A stretch of 64,000 bases of DNA from Multifurca ochricompacta (lineage: Eukaryota > Basidiomycota > Agaricomycetes > Russulales > Russulaceae). Both the position numbers and the translations under genes were made by a program. This document shows, one piece after another, positions 44,352 to 57,639 of this stretch (its first letter is position 1; every line of letters starts with the position of its first letter). The stretch is taken from NCBI GenBank assembly GCA_022496185.1, contig WTXG01000004.1:806001-870000 (forward strand), read 5' to 3'. The notes beneath the pieces are model-generated. The model ran no database searches. It saw only the letters and a list, made by a program, of their open reading frames with translations, and was not told where the DNA came from.

Positions 44352-47300
44352 CACACTGTGTGTTCTGCCTGTTCGGTGTCTTACGTTACTACGCCCTCTT
44401 CTGCCTCTGGGCAATGCGTCGCTTCTGAGGATTAGAAGGAAAAAAAGTTACCTCGCCAGCCTGGCGGGGTGACACCGTCGCAGTAGCCTGATGACTTGCA
44501 GAAACCTTGCCCAACCCCGGGCTGGCCGATAATTTGATGACTCTTGGACGTAACAAACGACTGAACGCCCACAATCACCTCTGGGAAATCAGATCAGTTC
44601 AGGAAAATCGTTCGTGGTTGCGAAGGTCAATCGCGTCGGAGAGAGGGAGGAGAAGGCGCCCGGCTTCTATGGCCACCGCCACTGAGCGCGATAGCACCCC
44701 GCAGAAGCTTTTCAGTGCTCCATCTGCCCCCACTAGTCACAGTGAATCAAGGGGTAGAAAATGGAAGCTCGGTAGGGCGGCGCTTTGCTCTTTCTTCCCA
44801 TCGGACAAGTTGCAATTTCATTGGCAAAAAAAAAGGATGTCATAGCAGCAAGCCTGGGAACTTGAGTTTTTTGGGACTTGTGAGGCTTCGATAAGGAGGA
44901 GACAGGGACGTTCTCCGTTTCATGGTGGAGGCCCGTTTCAAGGTTGGTTGTTTTCCCCCGTTACCCGTTCAACGTTTCTCCCTCGATACTATTTCGAGAT
45001 ATAGAAGCAGACCCGACTTGAAGGCTGAGAGCAACGAGTGTCTTCTATATGAATTATGAAACTAGTCATTTCAATGGGCGGTGAGGAACGGTGCGATGGG
45101 CGGCACCCTCCTGGCAATGTCGTTTGCCTTGTATGGTCATTCAACGGAGGGGCGGGCATCAGAGCGTCGCGATCACCTAGATAAGCGAAAACCCCATCAT
45201 TAGATAAGTTACTTGATCCCGTGGCAACTAGTCGCGTCTGTACCCAGGACTTAGCAACATATCAAAAACGGTGACAACCTGCTGTAGTGGTTCATGTAGC
45301 AAGGGTGAAGTTTCCAGTATGGTGATAATGAAAATGAATGGGCAGTGCGCAACGGTTGGTGCAATGACGGCCGCGGAACATCCTGAACCTAGGAAGATAT
45401 CAAACAAAATGGGCACTCGGGCGAGGAGCAATCTTCAGGGAAAGACTCGCCAGGCAACTCTACTATCCTGCAGAAGGAAATTGAGGACATCAACTCACCA
45501 TGGCTTATGGGCCATAGCATGAATTCTAGGCTAGTGGTTGTTGCTCAGGTGTCCGTCCTCTTAATATGGGGGGACGGAGTGTTGGGCAGATGCACAGAGG
45601 GCTGATGTGCCCGTGTGCTGTACATGCAGCATATGGGGGTCTACGTGGGTATCGCACTTTCGCGTAAAAGAAGATTGCCCACAATGATCAGATAGCGCTG
45701 GGGTATGAAGGTTTGGAAAAGGCTGCGCAGAGTAAGACACCTTGAGTCGACCCCGATAGGTAGATGACCTCCACATGGTAGAGACAATTGAATACATTCT
45801 CATGGGCAGTGAACCAGCCGGACATCACCGCAACCGGAGGGAGAGGGGCCTTTATGCGGCGGGGACTTCGGTCGTAATTGAACTTTGCACCTTCGCCCGC
45901 CAAATGCTGATTAAGGAACTTGCGCAGCCTCGCATCGCTGATAGGCTGAAATGTCATGCGATGGGTCATGGGTTCGTGCGGCACCGTGCGACCTCATAGA
46001 GCCCAGAGAACGGGCCATTCGTTTGGGTCACTTGAGCCACCGCAAGGGGTTTGACACGGTTGTGCACAGCGCTCCGCGATGAAGAATAAAAAAGAGAGCG
46101 AGAAAGAAGCAGCCTGCTTGCGTGAGTCGGATTCGGAGAAAGTGGCCAAAGGTCCCGGAGGTGCCGTCACTCTAAAAACTACTCTACTAGGAACAAAGAA
46201 CAGGCGACCATCTGTAGTTCCGGACAAGTTACACCCCATAAATCCTGATGTCCAAAGGTCAACTGTTACAGTAGGCTGTTACGATGTTCGGATAGCAGTA
46301 CCCAAACAAGACACTCAGACGTTGTCTGCCTTTAACACCTGGCTATTGACCACCCGTCGTGTCGAATAGCCCAGTTTTAAGTCGAGGATTGCCGTCAGAC
46401 GTGAACCACGGGGTTGGGTCAAGGTCATCCCGTCCGTACCCAAAAAGTTTATCAACATCAAAACGCAGATGTTATTGTGGAATGGAGCGTGACAAGTCAT
46501 GGGCGCGAGAATGGCGCCATGTAATTGTTCTTCCATATAAGTTCCGTCTTGACATCATTTCCCACCCGTAAGCGCAAAAAGTGTAGAGATGACCTATGGT
46601 CTACTAAGTATTGTTAATTACGATCCACGATAGGAACTTTTGTCACACTCTCGGAGATACGATGATCGGACGAGTGCCAGCGCAAACTTGGGGAGCATAC
46701 TGACAGTATGTTCGACAACATTCCTCGAGTTGCTTAATGTAATGGTGAATGATTTAAAATTGAGTGGTGTAACGTCAATCATGACATCGAAGCGAGTGTG
46801 CAACGTGGTTCACGTCAATGTGGTGTTAATGTGTTAATATCAATATCAATGCCATTTTACGTTTACGACTCCGACTGAAATTGCCACACTCGCTGAGTGG
46901 TGAGGATGCTGCCCCGCGGACCGAACTTACTGCTTTTAGGCGGGATCTTGAGCCACTTGTGTCCTGATTGTTGTAGTAAATATGAAACTGCTCAGTCTTC
47001 CAAATTTAAATCCCGGAGCAAGTGCCAAAAATCCATGGCCATAACCACTATGGCGGTCAGCCACTGCAGTTCATGCAAAGAGGGCCAGCTCTCGTAGACA
47101 TTTCCGCGATACAGGACACTTTCCATTTTACTGCCGCTAGCATATAGGACCTTTGGCGGTTTAAGGACATCAGTAAGAATGTCATAGATGGTTCTCATGC
47201 TTTCTCTTTCTTCATTCCTCATCGTGCCTCTAAGGATCAATTGGAAATCAATGCCTCGTATTGTAAGAAAAGAGGGGCTAAGAGACCTGGATGTGTTCCT

Positions 47301-49354
47301 GAAGTCATTATGCATGAAGGGTCTAGTATATCATACGGGCATTGGCGGTACTTACGGAGCGAAAATCGTGGCGGAACTATCAATCGACTATACATAAGGA
47401 TGGCCCTCAGCGTATGGCTTTGTGACTTATAAAGTGGGTGAAGTCATTTGTCAGGGCTTGTACCCAGCATTCCGGAGCCTCTGAGACTTTGGACAAAGAC
47501 GCAGAGCTTACCTGAACAGGACGGCGCTTGCTGCGCACTTAATATCTTGAGGATGGGGTTCTGGTGTCACTTTACCTGACTTTTCGAGTTGATATGGGGC
47601 CTCATAGGACCTCTCGCGCTACGCAATCAAGATTATAGATCATCATCCCACAAATGTGAGGCGTCATCGCACCTCTGATGTATTCGGACAATTTGCATGG
47701 TTTTCAGTGTTACCTGCGTCGGCGCATCATGAAGCTGCGCATTTGACACCGTGGGTTCTGCCTCTCTGAGACTTCAATGTGTGTGATTTTGAGCCTAGGG
47801 TACACCCCATGACTTGCGTCGTACGCATCGTCTGTCGTCTAGGCATCCTCCAAATCGGGGCCACGAGGCATCAGTCATCAGGCCGTTGCACCCTCTGTGA
47901 TGAAGGTGTTCTGTGCTAAATCTGGGAGGAACACAGCTGAAAGACTTATATTACTTTTGGCATCATTTAAGCTTGAATTTTAAAGACGCCAATTTTTCTG
48001 TGTAGCTAGTACCAGGTTATCAGCTTGGCCTACTTGGAAGCAAGACGCGTGACCCAACTTGAAGAACACCTAGTCGCCTGCCCTCTGCGGTTGAATAACA
48101 AGTTGCAATAACATGAGAACCGAGACAGAAAAGAAAATTAAATACAATAAGCGCAAACGGAACCCGAATGATGAACAGTGGCTATGACCATGGTGCGCGG
48201 TCCCAGATCATCAGCAAGACGTGAAAAGCGCTAATGTGCTCATAACTTTTACTTCTCTCCTTCGTTTTGAAGTGGCTCTTTAAGGAAGAAAAGTACAGTT
48301 GGAAACCGATAAAAAAGAATTCGTTGAGGACTTAGAAGATCAGGGATTTTGACGTTTTCTTGATGTAGAGAAACTTCATCCATCGTCATGAACCATGCAT
48401 CTTTGATTGCGGGGGGCAGGGCGACAGGGGCTGTTAAGTCAGGAAAATGCCGTATCCTCAAGCAAAGAGCATCGCCCCTTTATCAACGTTTATGGAGATC
48501 TGCTCTCTGCCTAGAAATAATAGAACTCAACTCGCTCTGGGTCTAGCATAAGCAAGGAGTTGAGGATTAGTAAGTAAGCAGCACCACTGTTACTCTCAAT
48601 GTCGATGTGAGAAGAAGACAGAAGATGAGTGTGCGGTTTATGGATGTCCTTGTTATTTCTGCGCTTACCGAAAAAAGGAAACAGACCGGGAACGGGGTAA
48701 ACTTGGGCGCTATCTGACATTCCAGGGCTAGAAGACTACGATGAAATGAAGATAGTACATTGAGGCCCATGCGACTCGCTCATCATCTTGTTCGAGTTCG
48801 ACGTTTGCAGCGCCTCATCTCGCTTTGTCATCATTGGGTCCGGGGTTTTGGTCCGCGGCAAACGCCTTTCCCACTGACGTGTGTAATTCAGTTGCACAGC
48901 AGCGGTCGGTCTCGCCGGTCGAATCTTGTCCGGAATTCACAACCGGGGGATGAAGTTGCGAAGGGAGCGCATCGCTGTAGGTAGGCACTGCTAAACTTTG
49001 TCGTTTCAAGAACCACTAAAGTGCAGCTCAGGAGCTCACAATTTCTTCCGGTTTGTCAATATTGTTGGTCCATGATTACCTGATCCACAATTGCAGTAAA
49101 GTAAACGTATTGACATCTTACTGTTTAAGGCAACAATGAACGCCACAGCTTTATATGAAATGTAAGACAGTCAGTGTCAGTCAACCTACCTATCTGTTCC
49201 GACTTGTGGATTCGGCGTCAAGGCGGGTTTGATTACGCGCTGAATCATATCGCTTTGGTTTCGCGATCTTCCTCGATGACTTATCAGGATCTGGCCGAGA
49301 TCGATTCATCCAATGCTCCACCATCTGGCTGGGTCAACTCAAGCCGTCTCATTG
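44352..49354. other. Gene-poor stretch, no gene supported
   Basis: About 5 kb with only scattered short frames and no recognised domain or intron pattern on either strand. The longest candidates (44507-44845 plus, 46992-47315 minus) lack recognisable signatures. A short hairpin (CGCCAGCCTGGCG near 44453-44465) lies about 100 bp after the DBP9 stop. I cannot exclude a small or degenerate gene. Confidence 0.45.
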
Positions 49355-49369
49355 GTCTATAAAACCATC
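49355..49369 (+). promoter_or_regulatory. TATA-containing 15-mer shared by both GATA gene copies
   Basis: GTCTATAAAACCATC occurs here and identically at 57300-57314, each time about 375-400 bp upstream of its GATA coding start. The distance is longer than usual, so a long 5' leader or leader intron is likely. Confidence 0.55.
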
Positions 49370-49769
49370 GAACTTCTAGCACACATATCCATCATCCATT
49401 TCCCTCAGACCCACTCTTAATTTGAAGCGTGCTTTATTGGGGTATCGCTTTTCTCCAGGCCTAATCGAAGTCGTCGTTTACTCCAAGGATAGTCAAATTC
49501 TCTCTACGCTGTCTTTGACAGTTCAGCGAATAAGCACGAAAAAACGAAGAGCTGAATTCCTTCACATTTTCAATCTGAAATCATCAACAATCGAAGCAAG
49601 ACATTAAAACCCATGTCCCATTCCGCAGAACGAACTACCCTTGCCTGCAGGTTCATCTTCTTTCGTGTCGGCCCATAAACGTTTATACTGATCGCAACAC
49701 ATCATCAGATACGCGGAAGACGAATCTCTTGAGAAACTTGTTCAACCCATACCTCGTCAACCAATTCTC

Positions 49770-50624
49770 ATGTCCTCCCAGTCGCCATTACACCTCCCTT
49801 CCTGGAACCTCTGCGAATCACCATCAATCCTAGATGTTCCTTTTTCTGAGTCCAACCAGGAACGCGTAGAATATGCAAGTGTGGGCCACTCCGATTCCCG
49901 ACATGGCGAGTACCACCATGGATGGGGAGTTTCCGTACCAAGACACGCATATGACGCCTTTTCTCGTTTCCTGGAACGTTTTCCAGACCTTCCTCTGACG
50001 CCGCCTCAATTCGCCGACGGCTCAAGAAGGGATAGACTTGATGAACGTTTCTCCTCAGTCGGGACCTACGAAGTCCTCTACACGGATAATGCGACGACGA
50101 AGCTCGGCCACGGGATCCGTCGCAAGTGCTTCAACTGCAGAGAGACCGAGACAACGTCGTGGCGCCGCTCTATGCTCAGCCGCGGTAAACTTGTACGTAT
50201 TTCACCTCAACTAACGACTTGTCTAACGTGTTCGTAGCTCTGCAATAAGTGCGGGCTTTTCGAGCGCACGCATGCCGTTCCACGTCCGAAGACATTCCCA
50301 CGCAGACGGCGTTCGCGGCCCGCGCCTCTGAGCCATGACACGAACCCTCCTCTTGTCCCTCTGTTCGACAATGCTGCACACCTTCATTATCAGAACGACC
50401 ATTCATCATTTATGCCACTCAACACACAAATTTTCCATCCCTTTGACAGAGAAACAGCCTCAGAGGACACTGCGTGGATCTTCCACAATACGTCCGATCA
50501 CTCTTCAGCCCCATCTCGGGTTAGCCCATGCTATCCTAGCAGTACGCCTACTGTGTATCGCGCAGATTACCGGTTACCGTCTGCAGTTCCTACAGAGGTC
50601 CCATGTACCCCTTTATCTTGGTAG
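49770..50624 (+). CDS. GATA-type zinc-finger transcription factor, copy 1
   Basis: Two exons (49770-50192 and 50238-50624) join in phase. One zinc finger reads CFNCRETETTSWRR, and the second cysteine pair is in LCNKCGLFERTH, giving C-X2-C-X19-C-X2-C. It is followed by the basic tail PRPKTFPRRRRSRP. The intron splits the finger exactly before its second cysteine pair. The remainder is proline, serine and histidine rich, without other domains, and is presumably disordered. The protein would bind GATA-type DNA elements in the nucleus; which pathway it controls is not visible. A duplicated sibling lies at 57640-58557. The 3' flank starts with a pyrimidine-rich tract (CCTTCCCCCTCCCTCCCTCC), as in the sibling. 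Confidence 0.83.
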
Positions 50625-52722
50625 TTGTTGCCTTCCCCCTCCCTCCCTCCGTTCCCTTCTTTTTTCTACTTAATTATATGATACAGCTGTGCTTGTACAT
50701 TCACTCCCTCCATGCCTGCATTATGTATCATGATTAATGGCGATGTATGCACTCTCATGTCAATAGTGAGTTCTTCAGTCGCGGTCATTGACCAAATATG
50801 GGAGTTGTGGCAGGAACCACTACCCAGGTCTGTGGTGCCATGGCGGCGCAACGGAGTCGCAGTTTTTTGATGTAAGTCAAAGCCGCTCAGTGTCAGTATT
50901 CCGTAAACAATTGTCAAATCTTTGTACAGGTTGCCCTAGTGGCGATCACAGCCAGCACCCTTCTCGCTTCATTATACTGGTTACGCCTTGCACGGTCCGA
51001 ATGATGTCGAATAATGTCTCATACTATAGTGTCAAAGACGTGAATAGGGCCCTTGTGGCGTACCATTACGGAGTTGACCGTAATTAAAAGGGGAACGGAT
51101 GCCCCGCACCCGCATGCACTTCGGAGAAATTAGTTCACTCTCAGTCCGTCCGTACGTGATGTGTAAATTCACACGTGTCCCAAGTGTTCACCACGAAAGG
51201 TTCATTTTCTCGGCTAAGAGACCGACCCTGGCAGGAGCGAGAAAAAGAAATTTCCACAGGTTCTAAAAACACAAAAAAAGAGGAAGGGAAGAGCGCATCA
51301 AGCGTTCGAATTACGCGTATTCGGCCATGCTGCTTGCCGAAGTCGTTCGGAAAACGATTCCTTCCAAGCTGTTGGAACAGCCTCTCGACAGGCGGTGCGC
51401 CGTGTGTTAATTGATGAGACCTGGAACGATAATTAGTGAGAGAACCCTCGTCACTCTCCTAGGAGAAACACAACCACGTACTTTGCTTCTTTTTGCGGAA
51501 GGCGAGAGTTGACGCCGGTATGACTAGAAGCACTAGAAAGCAAAAACAAATTAGTGACCGCCATTCCAAGCAACGTCATCCGCATCCGGCGGCTTGGTTT
51601 GGTTGCCAAATAACAGGAGTGTTTTATAGTATAGAACAGAACAGCATCACGATGTTTATCCAACATCCAGCGGCAGTTGCTTTCAATAACATATCAAATG
51701 ACTCCAAAAAGCCAAAATGCTGGTGCTTACTACCCCAGTTCGCCCGCACTTGTCAGTTCAACTCAGCCAGGACTTCGGAGGAAGAGGAGGCAATGACGCT
51801 TATGAAATTGCATCCCGAGCCCATCCAGGCTGAGGAATACATTCTTGTTGGTTGTCAAGGGGTTGCCGTACCCAGTTCTTGAGTCTTCTCTGAGCAATAC
51901 CCCATATAAAAAAATATTGCGGGTGTGCGCTGGGTTTGAAGTTATTACCTTTGAGCGGGATCAACGCACCGAGGCGCTGAGAAAATCACCAAGATTAATG
52001 GCTAGCGAATGAATGCAGAAATCTATTCAGTTCATGTGCTACCTACTATATAATATATGATTACTTGTACACACGGAAAGGAAATTGTCACAAGATCGCG
52101 CAAATCGGCGGGGCGGTTATTTGATCCGTGTTGATTGGCGCTCGCTCATTACCCAGTTCGCAAACTACCTCATCTCAGTGGGAGTGAGACGGGTCCATGC
52201 GAGAAGAAAAAGCGCGCGTCAATGGCCCCGACCTCCTCGACGTCGTTCTTCTCCTCACCCATGGAAGATCTTTCGACGTGAAAGCGATCTCTAGGGGTGG
52301 CCAGAGGAGATAAAAGTGATCAGAGGATCTACGGACACAAATGTAGGGAATGTGCCTGGGGATACCCCTCTCCTTGTGGTTGAGGTACTGTACCTTTGCG
52401 ATCTCTCAGGCACTATTATAGATTTCAGTTCAATCCTCGTAACCAGGCCCTTCCCCAAGGGCATCCTCCCGACATTCTAAGACACACACACTCCTTTAAT
52501 GGCCGGAATAATGGTGCGACGTGGTTTAATCGTTAGCGTGTCCAACTGTGACCCAGCTGCAGAATCCGCTTGTGTGAATTGCATTACTCGGACAACTCCG
52601 TAAACGCAGGGGGCTGGGGCTCCTTTCCTTGATACACCCAGTGCGGTAAGTGGCGTCTTAGGCACACAGTGTAGTGAGGTGTAGATGCATACGCACGCGA
52701 TCCTTGTCAAGCGCCAAGTACG

Positions 52723-53283
52723 CTATTCCAACCTGAGGGCCAGAGATATAACAGAAGAGTGTCGGAAGGAGATTTTTGGGGGCAATAGGCACAAATGAAC
52801 GGTTCCTTTCATTGCATGGAAATTCCACGTTTGCCATATTGTTGCGGTATAAGCGTAATAACTCAGAGGATCTCGGCCGAAAACTGGATTAGTGCGGGTG
52901 TTGGGATTTACTCCGTATACCTGATTCCAGAAGTTGCGACTATTACAGCCATCGATAGAGTACATCAATGAATGTAGAAAGGGTCCTGCCAGTTTCCACA
53001 GATGATCGCCTGGGGGACGGCATGCAGTAGCAGTCCCAAGATAATTAGAGTTTTTTGAGCAGGCAACCCAATCGTCAGAAACATGTACTATCCTCATTCG
53101 GTTGAGAATCCTGGAAATCCGGAACTCAGATTCGCGGGGAAAGTCAAGAGGAGGGGTTGGAAATAGCGCGAAAATGGAATCTGCATTTTCACAGGAGTCT
53201 GGCGAGAGCATTAGCAGAAGAAAGACATCAAGAAGAGTTACCAACCAACAATGTAGTGGCAACCTTACGAAGGGAAGACCCAT
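52723..53283 (-). CDS. Possible small membrane or secreted protein, weak
   Basis: ATG at 53283 opens a 186-codon frame with a hydrophobic N-terminus (LHCWLVTLLDVFLLLMLS), long for this AT-rich, gene-poor DNA. No intron or family signature is seen, and codon use cannot be judged by eye. It may be a random frame. Confidence 0.2.
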   Translation of the reverse strand: MGLPFVRLPLHCWLVTLLDVFLLLMLSPDSCENADSIFALFPTPPLDFPRESEFRISRILNRMRIVHVSDDWVACSKNSNYLGTATACRPPGDHLWKLAGPFLHSLMYSIDGCNSRNFWNQVYGVNPNTRTNPVFGRDPLSYYAYTATIWQTWNFHAMKGTVHLCLLPPKISFRHSSVISLALRLE

Positions 53284-56200
53284 TAATTATTGCACCCTGC
53301 TTCCTTTTTCCTATGCGAGAAACGTCAACTTTGCGCAGGACAGGACTAGTGCCAATCCATGGAGATAACTAAGGTTGCATCTCCTGTGACAAGAAGAATT
53401 TCGCGCTTCTAATCAGCATAACACGTCTCTAGACAAATTTCAAGAACAAATTTCAGCTCCGTTAAACGTAAGTGGTACAGTTAAAACTTAGACGTCAATT
53501 TCTCGAGATGAACATGAAATTCTTCTTGATGGTAGTTGCCCAGTGATGTTTTAGCGAATTTACGGCCAAAGGGCAAATGATGGCGACAACCCATCACACC
53601 ACGCAGCGTGTATATAGCGACTGTTCCCGGCATAGTCCAATTCGAATAGACAACGGACGACAAATTTCGAGATGAAGCCTTCAAATGGAGTTGGCGCTGT
53701 TAAGGAGGGGACAATGCAGGATGGGAATATGAAGATATGAAAAGAGTACATGAAAGATTTCATTATAGTTCATCAAAACCATGGCTTCCACGCTGCGACA
53801 GCGAGGACTCCGATTTCATTTTTAATAAAAGAAAGCGTTCAACACAGGCGGTGCTGGGCCATGCGTACTGATTCTTGGGTTCGTTCATTTCACGGGTCCG
53901 GATGGTTACCATATGAGGGTGAAGGTGAAGGGACGCCCGGACCACCCGAGAAGGAGAAGCCCATGGTCTTGTCGTAACATACACTGTTCTCCAAATTACG
54001 TGGAGCACAGTACAGCAGTGACGAAAGGGGATAATGCGGTTCTCGACTCTTCGCGCCAAAGTTTATCTCAGCTAGCTGGGCAGGATATTGGGTGATGCGT
54101 TTGTCAGAGTTTCTCAAATGCCGCCTAGGGGTATGTGGTCGAGGCAACCGAGAACATCTCTGAGCAGACTTGCAGCAAGAACTAGAACTAGGTTTGCTAG
54201 TATCATCACATCTCTAATCTAGCGCGGCCGGGTTGGACCATCTTCCACTTGGACTATCTCCAAATTTATTCACCATTCACACTATGCCGGTGAGGGATGT
54301 TATAAATAAATGGATTAGAAAGTTGAATGGGAGCAAATAAAATATAGAAACAAAAGGATAAGATGTCCCAGATGTGCATTTTCAGACTGAGGAAGCCATG
54401 AGCCGTCTCAAACCTTTGTTGGTTTAATCTTTAAGATCTTATCTTATCTTGTGCTGTGGTCATCAATAAAATACTTACATAATTTGGGGTTAGTACTAAA
54501 TTGGGTAGCTCCATTCTCACTCACATAGCAATTCATGAGACACGCTAAGGTATTTTGACTGATGCTGGAGCCAGAGACATCAATAGAGCCAAAAACAAAT
54601 GATTAACTATCGCTATCGCTCAGAGCAGCTCACCTCTAAAATCTTTATCAAAAGCAAGAGTGGCCTCGTACAAGACGATCCTATCCCCAGTTGGGAGGTG
54701 AACCGAAAATCCTTTAGGCTCGCAATAGTCGTCATTGTGCAGTCATGCAAGTGTGCGCTTCCCTATCTCGCGACGCCTTCATCAGCGAGCCCCCATTGGA
54801 ACAGAGGGGTCCCATAGCGTATGCAGGGTTGACTTCCCTGAAGTGCCAATTGTTAAATGCAAACCAGGGTAGAAGGAATCCACTCCTACCGAGTCCACCC
54901 CATCTCCGACTCACCCGATGTTTATCCTACCCTCTAATCCCACTTTTACTTCCGACTAGATCGCGAGTAAGAAATGGTACTCTTTGATGAAATCAATTTC
55001 AGTGATAAGCCGTGGTGGGAAATGCTTCTGTTTTCTCATCAGGCCGAGACCACAAAGTGAGACTCGGAATATCCACTCTTCCACTTATCCTAACGTTGAC
55101 TTTACGTGCTCCTAGGAACAATCTGCGATATACCTATATCCAAGCGGGTGACGTATTTGGTTCTGTTAAATGCCGTGCCATGTCCTGGCTAAATGAAACC
55201 ACGTCTGTCGGACCCAAGTCACGCACCCTGCGCCCCACGAGACTCTGGATCCGGGTATGAACACGTCACTTCTTTGATGCAGCGCTATTACCAGGCATCA
55301 CTAATCTTATATTCTGGTGTAGAGAGGTTAGAATTTGATAACCATGAGTGGAATGTCAAAGTGAACTGAGAGAGCTGAGAGAGAGGGGAACGGACGGTAA
55401 CATCGAGAATGCTTGTTGGTGTTTAAGACCACAGGCTGGCTCGGGGTTAAAGCATGGAAAATTATAATAGAACGACGTAGCCCCAGGACAGTGAAACGTC
55501 GGTTACAGGCCAGGGTTCAGATCGTCCACCACTGGCCCTCCTGTGCTATAGGTCCACAGAGGCTTAGCTGTACGTGATACTCCCATTCCTTTCAGTACCC
55601 GAAGATGGGTCCACGGTTTCATGGAATTTTAATACTTCAGTTTTAGGGGTGGCGAACCGGGATAGTCCGTAAGTCAACGTTCAAAGGCTTTTAGCAGATT
55701 ATTCAGATTATCTCAACAGGTTGCTTAAGTTGCTTCCGATGGGAACGGCCAGCGCGTTACTAGGTGAAACACTACTTTCTTTATGATAAATGTCCAACTG
55801 TAAGGATTTCATATTCCCCCATTTGACCCCGCTTGATTATCTCTGTAAAAACCTAACCTAACGAAGCCAGCTTAGTGGGCCTCCAGTATGCTGGGAGTCC
55901 GTGAGAGCGCCTCATCAGAACGCCACGTTACGGGAACTTGCCAGTGCTTCACATCCCTAGGTAAAAGTCGAAAAAGCCAATACAGTCTTTCTTCTACCTT
56001 CCTTACCTTTTATGCACCTATTTTTTTCTACCGTCTGGCACGATGCGGCAAGTGTAAACTTCTTTGTGTCTCGCGCCGCGCATATGCGCGTCATGACCTG
56101 AGGCTTTGATGGTCTATGGCATCCAGGATTCCAACACGCATTGCCGACTCCCTGTGTCTATTCAGTTGTAAGTTGTAAAATGTAAAGGAACAGGATGTAT

Positions 56201-56483
56201 GGACTGACAAATCGTCATGTATCAAGGGTGTAGCAAGATGTACGAGCATTTGGTGCATCTCTTTACTCCTCGTCGAGATAGCTCCCATGAGCATCACTCA
56301 CACCCATAGGGCGTGCAGTCCAAACATCTCTCTTCCTAGCAGCGGCACCGGAACAAATCAGAAGACAATAAGCGCTTCTGACAGCTACACAGCATGGAAA
56401 GTGACCCCTGAGGACCTAGGATACGGTCGTGATCGAAGTTATCCACGTAAACTTCACTTTTTTGAGGGGCTGAGGCCCATCTT

Positions 56484-56509
56484 TTCTGGTTCTGGAACCA
56501 GAACCAGAA
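56484..56509. repeat. Perfect 12-bp inverted repeat with 2-bp spacer
   Basis: TTCTGGTTCTGG and its exact complement CCAGAACCAGAA flank AA. It lies in gene-poor DNA and could form a stable hairpin. Origin unknown. Confidence 0.5.
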
Positions 56510-57299
56510 CCACCTCTGCGGGGAAAGCCGAGAATAAGTAACGTTGATACGTGGTTGAAGCCGTCTACAGGGACCTTGACGTGGTCACGTAGCTGTCCAG
56601 AGCCGGGACGGGAGTACGGGAGTGTAAAATAAAATCAATAGAGGCAGGTAGCCGGAGACAAGCTCCGAAGGACCGAAAAAGATCACCGGAATCACAGGTC
56701 ACCAGGAAAATTGTGGTACCACCACGGCACCAAATAGCAAAATGGTAACATAATATAAAGCAAGGCCCTTAGTCGTCTTCTCAGCTCACTCACTGCTCTC
56801 CAATGCAAAGGGCACATGGTGCACTGTGCACCGACAGTCGGAATAACCTGGGCGAGGGAGGGGCTCATCAGGTTGCGCGGTGTGCCGACATCGACATGTC
56901 GTAAGTCTCAAGTCGCCCCCCTTAATGGGTCAAGACGGCAGTCACCTCTCCGAACACCGAAAGTCCATATGCTCAGAAGCGTGAAATTGCTTCTTATTAT
57001 ATTGTCGTCTCATGTGGAATCTGATCTAGGAGTACACTAACAATGCTCTCTTATTGGCTGGGCCATTAAACTCTCTATAATTTCTTCTGATAACGACAGG
57101 CGCCACTTTCCTTTCCCCTCTTACCAAGTTACGCGTCACTCGACCGTTTTGCTGGGAGATGCGGCGTCTAAGCAGGTCTATTTTTCTGGATCCCATCTTT
57201 CTCTGAACCAGCGCTTTGGTGTCACGATTACCTTCGATGGTTCATCAAGAGATGACCAAATAGACTGACTTGATACTCGCACCTACCTAGGTCCCCTCT

Positions 57300-57314
57300 G
57301 TCTATAAAACCATC
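57300..57314 (+). promoter_or_regulatory. TATA-containing 15-mer, GATA copy 2
   Basis: GTCTATAAAACCATC, identical to 49355-49369, placed about 375 bp before the start of homology to copy 1. Confidence 0.55.
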
Positions 57315-57639
57315 AATCAATGTCCTTTACCCACTAGTTCACTCGCCTCACTCCGAGTCTATCTAAAGGTCCTATCTGTTTTCATCCTAGCAAAACGCAA
57401 TCGCTCCCTCAATAATTTAGTTCGACCATTTTCGACACTGCCGTCGTTAGCACCTTCATCGTTCGCCAAGTTGAAGACAGTTATTTTTCCCCGCACTAAT
57501 AGGTGTAGGATAATCAAAGCATAAAAAATGCCCCATCGCGTGGAGCCGATCACTTTTGCCACTAGGTCCTCTCTTTTCAATGCCGCTTTGGGGCCCGCAC
57601 TGATAACCAGGTGTTACCAGATATGTTGACCATGAGCTT

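Larger units (their letters stand above)
50625..57299. other. Gene-poor stretch between GATA copies, no gene supported
   Basis: Nearly 6.7 kb with only short frames. Noted but not called: a 186-codon minus frame at 52723-53283 (listed below with low confidence), and a short perfect inverted repeat at 56484-56509. No transposon ends or duplicated GATA flank were recognised beyond the TATA boxes. Confidence 0.4.

Noticed and set aside
46992..47315. 107-codon minus frame
   Set aside because: No domain or exon structure; surrounding DNA looks non-coding.
50788..51087. Short hydrophobic C-terminal-like frame (VALVAITASTLLASLYWL), resembling one at 5640
   Set aside because: Similarity is about 20 residues of hydrophobic sequence and could be chance; no upstream exons make sense.
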